Assembly (NCBI GenBank): GCA_934433485.1
Contig: CAKRZR010000004.1
Coordinates: 124,001-188,000 of the forward strand
DNA length: 64,000 bases
Direction of reading: 5' to 3'
Source: an uncultured Eubacteriales bacterium
GTDB lineage: Bacteria > Bacillota > Clostridia > Oscillospirales > CAG-272
In this document: positions 24,604-32,138 of the stretch, in pieces
Position numbering within the stretch: the stretch's first letter is position 1
Layout: every line of letters starts with the position of its first letter
The notes under the pieces: generated by a model
What the model was told of the DNA's origin: nothing
The model's input: only the letters and a program-made list of their open reading frames with translations
Database searches by the model: none
Made by a program: the position numbers and the translations under genes

Positions 24604-25188
24604 ATGGGCTTTGGTGTTTTGATTTTCGGGCAGAACGGCGCCGGAAAATCGACGCTGGCACACGCGCTTGCCAAGAAAACCGGCTATTGGGAGATGGATG
24701 TTGAAGACTACTATTTCCCATCACAGCGCGCATCCCGTGCCGCAGCTCTCGACGGACGGATCGGCGAACTTACAGAGAGTAAGTACACGCCGTTTTCCGC
24801 CCCATGCGCAAAGGAAGAGGTGACAGCGGCGATTTGCGCGGACATTCTTGCGCATCCGCGTTTCATACTCTCCGGCGTAACGGTTCATCATTTTTCAGCA
24901 GATATCCTCGCATCGATCGCGCTTGCCGTGCGGCTGGAGGTGCCGCTGGAACGCAGACTTGTCCGTATCCATGAACGGGAAAAGTACCGTTTCGGCGAGC
25001 GGATCGAGGAAGGCGGCGACATGTACGCACAGCAGAATGCGTTCCGTAATATGGTGAAGCAACGTGCGGATACCACCATCGACGAGTGTGAGGCAGCGCT
25101 GTGCTGCACCGTTCTCCATCTCTCCGGCGAGACCCCGGTGGCGGAAAACGTGTCGGTAATTTGTGATTGGCTCGCAAAAAACGGATAA
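24604..25188 (+). CDS. P-loop kinase-like protein of unknown substrate
   Basis: A 194-residue cytoplasmic protein starting MGFGVLIFGQNGAGKSTLAHALA, a clean Walker A. It has MDVEDYYFPS in the place of the acidic motif of small-molecule kinases and an Arg-rich lid-like region (RRLVRIHEREKYRFGERI). The size and layout fit adenylate-kinase or nucleoside-kinase-like proteins. RBS GGAGG is present. It lies 28 bases upstream of the MGMT-like gene and is probably co-transcribed with it. No specific substrate can be named. Confidence 0.65.
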   Translation: MGFGVLIFGQNGAGKSTLAHALAKKTGYWEMDVEDYYFPSQRASRAAALDGRIGELTESKYTPFSAPCAKEEVTAAICADILAHPRFILSGVTVHHFSADILASIALAVRLEVPLERRLVRIHEREKYRFGERIEEGGDMYAQQNAFRNMVKQRADTTIDECEAALCCTVLHLSGETPVAENVSVICDWLAKNG

Positions 25189-25216
25189 AAGCAGCTGCAC
25201 AGAGGGAAGGAAAACC

Positions 25217-25546
25217 GTGCATATGGATACAGAAGCGCTTGCCTATGAAATCCTGTCCGTGGTGGAGGAGATCCCGGCGGGGCATGTCGCGACCTATGGG
25301 CAGATCGCCCGGCTGATCGGCAGAGAGAAAAACGCCCGTCTGGTCGGCACAATACTGAGCCGTGCGGTCTTTTATGGCGACTATCCCTGTCACCGCGTCG
25401 TCAACCACGCAGGCAGATGCGCACCCGGCTGGCGGATGCAGCGCACACTCCTGGAAGCGGAGGGCGTGACATTCCGGAAAAACGGCACGGTTGACATGAA
25501 AAAGCATCGGTGGCAGGAAGGCATCAATTTTTCGAACGAACAATAG
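25217..25546 (+). CDS. MGMT-family protein (O6-alkylguanine DNA alkyltransferase-like, short form)
   Basis: A protein of about 109 residues made of the C-terminal DNA-binding/active-site domain only. It shows IPAGHVATYGQIARLIG, the helix-turn-helix, and YPCHRVV with the acceptor Cys of the PCHR motif intact. Short forms lacking the N-terminal domain occur both as repair enzymes and as alkyltransferase-like proteins. Because Cys is kept, alkyl transfer is possible. A GTG at 25217 follows AAGGA by five bases. The ATG at 25223 is the alternative start. Confidence 0.82.
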   Translation: MHMDTEALAYEILSVVEEIPAGHVATYGQIARLIGREKNARLVGTILSRAVFYGDYPCHRVVNHAGRCAPGWRMQRTLLEAEGVTFRKNGTVDMKKHRWQEGINFSNEQ

Positions 25547-25566
25547 GAAAGCACTGTTGCTCCGCA

Positions 25567-25613
25567 ATGAAAATACCCGCGCACCGGAAGCGGTTCCGAT
25601 AATGCGCGGGTAT
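25567..25613. terminator. Hairpin terminator between convergent genes
   Basis: AATACCCGCGCA and TGCGCGGGTATT form a 12-bp stem with an inner CCGGAAGCGGTTCCG hairpin. A T-run is present only in the minus direction (ATTTTC), so it mainly serves deoD. Confidence 0.65.
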
Positions 25614-25628
25614 TCGCGTTTGTGGAGA

Positions 25629-26366
25629 TCAGAGCCGGATCGCCGTTTCCAGTGCCAGCGTCATCATATCTGTGAACGAGTTCTGCCGTTCTTCCGCTGT
25701 GGTCGCTTCTCCGGTGCGCATGTGATCCGAGATTGTACAGATTGCAAGCGCGTTTTTTCCGGCACGGGCTGCGGTCAGATACAGCGCGGCGGCTTCCATT
25801 TCCGTAGCCAGCACGCCCATTTTCGACCACGCTACGGTGGGGCGACCGCCCTCCGGACCGCTTTCACGTTCATCATAAAACGTATCGGATGACAGCAGAT
25901 TTCCGACATGGTACGAGAGTCCCATCGATTCCGCCAGATCCGCCGCGGTACGCAGAAGTCGATACGACGCGGTGGGAGCGAATGTGCCGGGCAGACCGTA
26001 CTGCTTCGCGAAATCGGACGTCGTTGCACAGCCGATGCCAAGCACAAGATCGCGCACATGTACATTGGTCTGCAACGCACCTGCGGAACCGATGCGCAGA
26101 ATGTTCTCCACACCGAAAATATTGTATAGCTCGTATGCGTAAATGCCCATGGACGGCATACCCATTCCGCTTGCCATTACGGTAACGCGTTTTCCTTTAT
26201 AGGTGCCTGTGTAGCCCTGCACGCCGCGGACATTGTTGATAAGCACCGCGTCGGAGAGAAAATGCGTTGCAATGAACTGCGAACGGAGCGGATCGCCCGG
26301 CATGAGTACCGTTTTCGCGAAATCCGCCGGAGATGCGTCGATGTGTGGTGTTGGATAAGCTGCCAT
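25629..26366 (-). CDS. deoD: Purine-nucleoside phosphorylase (DeoD type)
   Basis: A 245-residue enzyme that splits purine (deoxy)nucleosides with phosphate into base and pentose-1-phosphate. The signature is TPHIDASPADFAKTVLMPGDPLR at the N-terminus. GSAGAL (phosphate site), EMEAAALY (nucleoside site) and ISDHMRTGE (catalytic Asp) follow. The ATG at 26366 has GGAGG five bases upstream. It follows the DUF4838 gene by 36 bases on the same strand and is probably co-transcribed with it. Confidence 0.95.
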   Translation of the reverse strand: MAAYPTPHIDASPADFAKTVLMPGDPLRSQFIATHFLSDAVLINNVRGVQGYTGTYKGKRVTVMASGMGMPSMGIYAYELYNIFGVENILRIGSAGALQTNVHVRDLVLGIGCATTSDFAKQYGLPGTFAPTASYRLLRTAADLAESMGLSYHVGNLLSSDTFYDERESGPEGGRPTVAWSKMGVLATEMEAAALYLTAARAGKNALAICTISDHMRTGEATTAEERQNSFTDMMTLALETAIRL

Positions 26367-26402
26367 AGGAACCTCCAAAACGATAGATAGGATATTTTTT
26401 TC

Positions 26403-27971
26403 TTATTTCCAGTCTGTGGGAGACAGCGCGAAATCGGGATCGGCAGTGAAATCGCGCCATTCGTTCCATCGGATGCCGAGTGCTTCCACCGTATGGAAGA
26501 ATACCTCGCCTTCCACAGGATCCGGGCAAAGCATCAGCTTTACGTACGTCCACTGGAGCCTGGATTTCGTGATCCGTTCGAGATAGCGATCGTTTTCGGC
26601 AGCCGCCTCCGCCGCGTTCCACCAACCCTCAATGGCGTCAAAATGCGCGCGGTAGACCTCCTCCGGAATGATGCCAAACGGCGGCGTCCAGATGTTGAAA
26701 TGGCGGCCGCGTGTCGCATCACAGACAAAGTCGAGGAATTTCTTTACATACACGCCGCCCGCGCCGTAGTAGCCGGTACAGAAATCGTCGATGGCAACCT
26801 GATATTCCGCTTCGGTCATATATGGATTCCACATACACTGTGCCAGCAGATACGCCCGCAGCTCCGCAAATTCGCCGGAATCGGACTGGTAATTGCCCTC
26901 CGGATACATGCCGACCACATGGTGCTGCGCGAAAAACTCCATATTGGAGCGCAGTACGCGGAAGTTCGGGAACGGCGGAATGTAATAGGAGAAATCGGTC
27001 ACATAATCCCAGATGTACAGACGGCTGCAAATTTTGCTCCATTCCGTGATGTCGCGAATAAACGCGCCGTTGACCTCGCAGGACGCGTCGCCGAGGTCGT
27101 GTGAAAAGCAGCATTCGATGGAGCAGAGCCGTACGATCACATTGTCGCGCGGACGGGTGATCGACGGAGCTTTGCGTGTGTACTGGTAGGCAAGCGTTTC
27201 AATCGCCACCTGCGGATAATCGTCGCGGATATCGTCCGCCACCGCGTTGACAAAGCGTAAAAGCGTGCCTGCGGGACTGCCTTCCTCCTCGTCTGTCGCG
27301 AGACATTTCGGACACTTGCACGGATGCATATTGTCGTTTTGCGAGACGGAGAGAATCTTACAATCTGGGTGCTCCGCAAGGATTTTGCGCACGTTCTTTT
27401 TGACGGTCGCGAGAATTTCCGGATCGCTGAGACACGGCTGGTTGGTCTGGTCTCCAAATTCGGAGAGATTTGCCAGCGTATGGACAAAGCCGACCCACTT
27501 TTTGTCGCGGTAGTTCACATGGTTCGCGCGCATCCAATCGGGATCCTGCGCACAGATCCAGTCGAGCTGCCGGTATTCAAACGGCGGCACAAAGCGATCG
27601 CCAAATCCCTCAGGCAAATCCACGTCGCCATCCTTCAGAATCGCCGCGTCCGGGTGCAGATACCGCCAGCCGATCCATTTTGTCAGGAAAAGGTATACGG
27701 CGTCCGTCAGCTTAACGTCACTCCAAAGGTACAGGTTTCCGTTCCGTACCGCGAGGTTTACGCCGTCCGCGGTCGCGTCATCCGGAGCTTTCAGATAGAT
27801 CAGCTGCTCCGTGCGTGCCGATTGGACGCAGACTGGGAGGTCTGTTCCAAGTGTACGCTTGAGTTCCTTTGCAAGGATTGTCCCCGCCTCCAAGCTCGCG
27901 TGGCTTCCGGAATGGACGACGATCTGAAATTCCGCGAGAGAAACGTCGGCAATCGTGATGTGCTTCGACAT
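26403..27971 (-). CDS. DUF4838 protein (glycosidase-like fold)
   Basis: A 522-residue cytoplasmic protein. The N-terminal part (residues 1-110) resembles the alpha/beta domain that precedes catalytic barrels in GH20 and GH67 enzymes (GSHASLEAGTILAKELKRTLG). The middle has SVSQNDNMHPCKCPKCLATDEEEGS, a Cys-bearing block typical of DUF4838, and CNPYMTE-like LAQCMWNPYMTEAEY near the end. DUF4838 members occur in polysaccharide-use loci, but no activity is established. The start ATG 27971 follows GAAAGGAG. Confidence 0.78.
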   Translation of the reverse strand: MSKHITIADVSLAEFQIVVHSGSHASLEAGTILAKELKRTLGTDLPVCVQSARTEQLIYLKAPDDATADGVNLAVRNGNLYLWSDVKLTDAVYLFLTKWIGWRYLHPDAAILKDGDVDLPEGFGDRFVPPFEYRQLDWICAQDPDWMRANHVNYRDKKWVGFVHTLANLSEFGDQTNQPCLSDPEILATVKKNVRKILAEHPDCKILSVSQNDNMHPCKCPKCLATDEEEGSPAGTLLRFVNAVADDIRDDYPQVAIETLAYQYTRKAPSITRPRDNVIVRLCSIECCFSHDLGDASCEVNGAFIRDITEWSKICSRLYIWDYVTDFSYYIPPFPNFRVLRSNMEFFAQHHVVGMYPEGNYQSDSGEFAELRAYLLAQCMWNPYMTEAEYQVAIDDFCTGYYGAGGVYVKKFLDFVCDATRGRHFNIWTPPFGIIPEEVYRAHFDAIEGWWNAAEAAAENDRYLERITKSRLQWTYVKLMLCPDPVEGEVFFHTVEALGIRWNEWRDFTADPDFALSPTDWK

Positions 27972-28014
27972 GGTGTGCTCCTTTCGTGTGTGGAAAAATG
28001 GTTGCGTCAGGGAA

Positions 28015-28043
28015 AGTATACCATGTACTACATAGAATGTCAA
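28015..28043 (-). promoter_or_regulatory. Promoter of the DUF4838-deoD unit
   Basis: On the minus strand TTGACA (28038-28043), a 17-base spacer and TATACT (28015-28020). Confidence 0.85.
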
Positions 28044-28099
28044 CAGAAATGCCGAGACTTTTTGTGAATTTTCCTATGGAAAAATTCCTGGAAATCTCT

Positions 28100-28128
28100 T
28101 GACAAACAGCGTGTCGTGTGGTATACTA
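28100..28128 (+). promoter_or_regulatory. Promoter of tRNA-Lys
   Basis: TTGACA (28100-28105), a 17-base spacer and TATACT (28123-28128), about 29 bases before the tRNA. Confidence 0.88.
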
Positions 28129-28156
28129 TAGAGGCTGTCGAGGAAATGACAGACAT

Positions 28157-28229
28157 GCCCCATTAGCTCAGCTGGTAGAGCACTTGACTTTTAATCAAGG
28201 TGTCCGGAGTTCGATTCTCCGATGGAGCA
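28157..28229 (+). tRNA. tRNA-Lys (anticodon TTT)
   Basis: The 73-base cloverleaf is complete: D arm GCTC/GAGC, anticodon stem CTTGA/TCAAG around CTTTTAA, T arm CGGAG/CTCCG around TTCGATT, and discriminator A. CCA is not encoded. The acceptor stem GCCCCAT/ATGGAGC pairs except for a C-A mismatch at position 3-70, which is unusual. It stands alone with its own promoter and terminator. Confidence 0.95.
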
Positions 28230-28254
28230 TGACCATGGAACTCCATGGTTCGCA

Positions 28255-28284
28255 AAAAGCGTCTGGGTAACAGGCGTTTTTCTT
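28255..28284 (+). terminator. Terminator of tRNA-Lys
   Basis: AAAAGCGTCTG pairs with CAGGCGTTTTT and is followed by CTTTTTTTT, 26 bases past the tRNA. A small palindrome CCATGGAACTCCATGG precedes it. Confidence 0.8.
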
Positions 28285-28559
28285 TTTTTTGTCCGATTTT
28301 GCTGCATGGCAGCAGCATTTACTTTATTGCACAGAAAATCAGGACAGACATCCCACTGTGCCGAGGTAAAGAAGTCGCGAACAGTTTTCCGATAGTTTGT
28401 AAAACTTCATTTGACGCACCGGAATTGCACAAACGATATCCTTTTATCCCAGATAGAAAGTTTTTGAAGGGGTTTGGGGAAACTTTTTTCAAAAAGTTTC
28501 CCCAAGTCCGTTTCCCCCAAAAGTAAATGCTGTTGCCCCGGATTTTGCCGAAGATGCTC
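28285..28559. other. Intergenic region with one long palindrome
   Basis: Between tRNA-Lys and the GH2 promoter I see no credible gene. The only structured element is the perfect inverted repeat at 28474-28505. Confidence 0.6.
28474..28505. repeat. Perfect 15-bp inverted repeat
   Basis: TTGGGGAAACTTTTT and AAAAAGTTTCCCCAA are separated by two bases (TC). Palindromes of this sequence type are dispersed in some clostridial genomes, from general memory. It could be an interspersed palindromic repeat or a terminator. Confidence 0.7.
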
Positions 28560-28588
28560 TTGCCAAAAGGAGAAAAATATGCTATACT
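28560..28588 (+). promoter_or_regulatory. Promoter of the GH2-GNAT unit
   Basis: TTGCCA (28560-28565), a 17-base spacer and TATACT (28583-28588). Confidence 0.8.
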
Positions 28589-28626
28589 GTACGTAACTAC
28601 CAAATCAAAGAAGTGAGGGTATAATA

Positions 28627-31266
28627 ATGGTACAAAAATCAGCGTATCCGCAGCCAGATTTTGCCAGAGAGCAATGGCTGAACCTGAACGGCACATGGGA
28701 TTTTTCCTTCGATCGCCCGACGTTTGAACAGAAAATTGAAGTGCCCTATCCGTGGGGTGCTCCCTTATCCGGCATTGACGAATCCCGCAACGCCACCGCC
28801 TTCTACCGGCGCACCGTACGTTTTGACGGCGGAGGCGAGCGCGTGTTCCTCATATTCGGGGCGGTCGATTATACCTGCGCCGTCACCGTGAACGGAAAGA
28901 TCCTTGGCACGCACACAGGCGGCTACAGCCGGTTCGAATGGGATGTCACCGAATATTGGGATAACGACGGCGAGAATGAAATTCTTGTGGAAGCGACCGA
29001 TATGGCGGAGAAGAACCAAACCTACGGCAAGCAGGGCTATGGCGACGCGCGCGGCATCTGGCAGACCGTGTGGCTGGAAACCCGTCCAGTGGCACATATC
29101 AAGTCCTTCTTCGTAAAGACAAAGCTCGACGGTACCGTTACCTATGAGATCGAGACCGCTGGCGCGTCCGATACCGCTGTCGTGACCGCGCATTTCCCGG
29201 ATGCGCTCCTGACCGAGATTCCGCAGACGACGGTGAAAGACGGCAAAGCGACGATCACCTTCCGCGTTGAGGAGCACGCGCTGGCACTGTGGTCGCCGGA
29301 GGATCCGTTCTTGTACGAGGGCTCCATCACGCTGACCGCCGAGGAATCCGAGGATACCGTGTATACCTATTTTGGCATTCGCGAGATCGGAAGAGGCAAA
29401 TTCGGCGTGCACAATCAGAATTACATCACTTTAAACGGCAAACCGTACTACCTCTGCGGCGTGCTCGACCAGTCGTTCAATCCCAAGGGCTATTTCACGC
29501 TGCCGTCCGACGACGATTGCAGGGAAGAGATCCTGCGTCTGAAGCGGCTCGGACTCAATATGGCTCGTATCCACATCAAAGCGGAGGAACCGCTGAAGCT
29601 GTACTGGGCGGACAGACTCGGACTGCTCATCATGGAGGATATCCCATGCTTCTGGGGCGATCCGCTGCCGGAGACGAGAGCACAATATGAAATTGAAATG
29701 CACGACGAGATCCTGCGCGACCGGAACCATCCGTCCCTCATCTACTGGGTCATTTTCAACGAAACCTGGGGGCTTTTCTCCCATATTCCGAATGAAAAGG
29801 GCGAGATCGCGCGTGTTTATACCGATGAAACCGCAAAATGGGTGGAATCCTGTGTGCAGGCGGCAAGGGAACTCGATCCTACGCGGCTGATCGAGGACAA
29901 CTCCCCATGCAACAGCGACCATACGGTGACAGACGTCAATACGTGGCACTTCTACGCGAATGGCTACGAAAAAGTCAAATCGGTCGTGGAAAGCTTCGTA
30001 AACGGCGCCTATCCCGGCTCGACGCACAATTACAAATCCGGCTATACAATGGCGGATGTACCGTGTATGAACAGCGAATGCGGCAACGTCTGGGGTATCC
30101 AGAACAACGCGGGCGACAGTGATATTTCTTGGCAGTACAAATACATGATGAACGAGTTCCGTCTGCACGACAAGCTCTGCGGCTTTGTGTTCACGGAGTT
30201 CCACGACGTTGTCAACGAATTTAACGGTTATTACAAGATTGACAACGATGACAAGGATTTCGGCTATACGGATTACGGCATGACCATCCGCGATCTGCAC
30301 GCCAAGGATTATCTCGGCGCCGACTTTGCGCCTATGACGACCGTCAAGCCGTATGAACTGGTCAACGTGCCGCTCTTCGGCTCCAGCTTCACCGATCTGC
30401 GCCACGGCAAGCTCCTACAGGTCGTATGGCAGCTGCTGCTCATGGATCCGATCGAGGGAGACATCGTAGCGGACAGCGGCTCCTACAGCCTCCTCTGGCC
30501 GAATTACGGCACGTTCCCGGCAGGTGAGGTAAATGTTGAGATTCCGGAGCACGACGGCGTGGCAATGCTGTCGTTCGCGCTCATGGACGGCGGAGAACCG
30601 GTGATGCAGAACGCGATTCTCTTTGACGTGGATTCTCCGCGCACCGATGCACTCTCCATCGCACCGACCCGGTTTGGCGCGGACGGCTGGAAGCACAGCT
30701 TCACGGCACAGGAGGGCAATAAGCTGAACGGTCTGGGCAGCGGCGTATTCACGACTACGATCCGTACGGAGGACATTCCCGGTCTGGAGGATGCGGAGGA
30801 AATGCATATTTACGCGGAGCTGTCCACACGCGATCCGATGACGCATGACTGGCCCGGCGGCAAGGTGGAAGGGAAAGTAGATCTCAACTACATGCTCGGG
30901 TATCGCTGTGATCCGGGCGCCAACCGCAACAGCTTCCCACAGACGGACAGCCGGAAGAACCCCGGCGTGGTCGAAATCTGCATCGACGGGGAACCGGTAG
31001 AGCGGATTTCTCTCGCCGATTGTCCTGCCGATTCGCGCGGCGCACTGTCCCATCATTACCAGATCGCGGACGATCTCCTCGATGAAGCCGGCTCCTATGG
31101 GTATCTCTGCGATTGCCGCATCCCGACCGCGCTGCTCTATAAGCTTCAGAAGAAGGATGTATTCACACTGACCTTCCGCACCGATTCCGACGCAGGACTG
31201 TCCCTATTTGGCAGAAAGAGCGGCAGATACGGCATTGATGTGGTGATCCGTGCGACCGCACTGTAA
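28627..31266 (+). CDS. Glycoside hydrolase family 2 protein
   Basis: An 879-residue cytoplasmic enzyme of the beta-galactosidase/beta-glucuronidase family. It has an N-terminal sugar-binding jelly roll (LNLNGTWDFSFD... AFYRRTV), an immunoglobulin-like domain, and a TIM barrel from about residue 280. The acid/base is Glu379 in VIFNETWG and the nucleophile is Glu484 in MNSECG. About 200 extra C-terminal residues form another beta domain. No signal peptide is present. RBS GAGGG lies seven bases before the ATG. The exact sugar specificity cannot be read from sequence. Confidence 0.92.
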   Translation: MVQKSAYPQPDFAREQWLNLNGTWDFSFDRPTFEQKIEVPYPWGAPLSGIDESRNATAFYRRTVRFDGGGERVFLIFGAVDYTCAVTVNGKILGTHTGGYSRFEWDVTEYWDNDGENEILVEATDMAEKNQTYGKQGYGDARGIWQTVWLETRPVAHIKSFFVKTKLDGTVTYEIETAGASDTAVVTAHFPDALLTEIPQTTVKDGKATITFRVEEHALALWSPEDPFLYEGSITLTAEESEDTVYTYFGIREIGRGKFGVHNQNYITLNGKPYYLCGVLDQSFNPKGYFTLPSDDDCREEILRLKRLGLNMARIHIKAEEPLKLYWADRLGLLIMEDIPCFWGDPLPETRAQYEIEMHDEILRDRNHPSLIYWVIFNETWGLFSHIPNEKGEIARVYTDETAKWVESCVQAARELDPTRLIEDNSPCNSDHTVTDVNTWHFYANGYEKVKSVVESFVNGAYPGSTHNYKSGYTMADVPCMNSECGNVWGIQNNAGDSDISWQYKYMMNEFRLHDKLCGFVFTEFHDVVNEFNGYYKIDNDDKDFGYTDYGMTIRDLHAKDYLGADFAPMTTVKPYELVNVPLFGSSFTDLRHGKLLQVVWQLLLMDPIEGDIVADSGSYSLLWPNYGTFPAGEVNVEIPEHDGVAMLSFALMDGGEPVMQNAILFDVDSPRTDALSIAPTRFGADGWKHSFTAQEGNKLNGLGSGVFTTTIRTEDIPGLEDAEEMHIYAELSTRDPMTHDWPGGKVEGKVDLNYMLGYRCDPGANRNSFPQTDSRKNPGVVEICIDGEPVERISLADCPADSRGALSHHYQIADDLLDEAGSYGYLCDCRIPTALLYKLQKKDVFTLTFRTDSDAGLSLFGRKSGRYGIDVVIRATAL

Positions 31267-31272
31267 ACGGCT

Positions 31273-32082
31273 ATGGCAGAACGTTTGCAGAACCGCTCCC
31301 TGGCTGCCGCATTGTTCGATGGCTGGGAGGAAACGATGATCTATAGCTGTCTGGAGGGCGTGCTTGGCGAAGTGTACGCGGAATGCGCGAACGGGATCCC
31401 GGTTTCGGCGGTCTGCGTTGTCGCGGACTTCGCCTTTTTCGCCGGAAAACCGTCGCCGAACCTCCTCACGTGCGATTTCGGCAAGCCGTTTCTCATCCTC
31501 ACGCCGCGCGACACGATGTGGCAGAGCTGTATGGAGCGCACCTTGGCGCCGAACGAGGATACCGTGCAATTGGACAACGTCGTAGAAGGTCCGTATGGCA
31601 AGGTACAAAAGGCATGCCGCTATGCTTTCCGCAAGGATACTGCGTTCGACTGTACCCATCTCGCGCTTTTAAAGGATCGTGTACCAGGCGGTTATACGCT
31701 GCATCCGATTCGGGAGCAGGCGTACAGGGAGTGCCTGGAAACGCCGTGGAGCAGGGACCTTGTCGCGAATTACGCATCGTACGAGGACTATCACACGCAC
31801 GCGCGCGGTTATGTCATACGGGAAACGACAAGCGGCGCCATCGTCGCAGGTGCTTCGGCATATACGTACTACTCCGGCGGGATTGAGATTGAAGTCGATA
31901 CGCGTGCGGATCACCGACAAAAGGGTTTGGCGACCGTATGCGCAGCGACACTGATCCTCGCCTGTCTCGCATATGGGCAGTATCCAAGCTGGGACGCCGC
32001 CAATCCGGTCTCCGTGCATCTTGCACAGAAGCTCGGGTATACGCTGGCGCATTCGTACCCGGTATATTATCTTACAAAATAA
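31273..32082 (+). CDS. GNAT family acetyltransferase
   Basis: A 269-residue protein starting six bases after the GH2 stop, so probably translationally coupled (the ribosome site is weak). The C-terminal half carries the acetyl-CoA site EVDTRADHRQKGLATVCAATLI and ends ANPVSVHLAQKLGYTLAHSYPVYYL. The long N-terminal part resembles GNAT 'acetyltransferase-like FR47/YkkB' types of Firmicutes. The substrate is unknown. Confidence 0.8.
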   Translation: MAERLQNRSLAAALFDGWEETMIYSCLEGVLGEVYAECANGIPVSAVCVVADFAFFAGKPSPNLLTCDFGKPFLILTPRDTMWQSCMERTLAPNEDTVQLDNVVEGPYGKVQKACRYAFRKDTAFDCTHLALLKDRVPGGYTLHPIREQAYRECLETPWSRDLVANYASYEDYHTHARGYVIRETTSGAIVAGASAYTYYSGGIEIEVDTRADHRQKGLATVCAATLILACLAYGQYPSWDAANPVSVHLAQKLGYTLAHSYPVYYLTK

Positions 32083-32088
32083 AAACAA

Positions 32089-32132
32089 ACGACCTGCCAT
32101 CCCGGTTTCGGGAGAACAGGTCGTGTTTTTTG
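32089..32132. terminator. Bidirectional terminator
   Basis: ACGACCTG and CAGGTCGT enclose an inner TCCCG/CGGGA hairpin. Flanking A- and T-runs suit both the GH2-GNAT unit and the convergent ABC operon. Confidence 0.85.
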
Positions 32133-32138
32133 TGTGGA

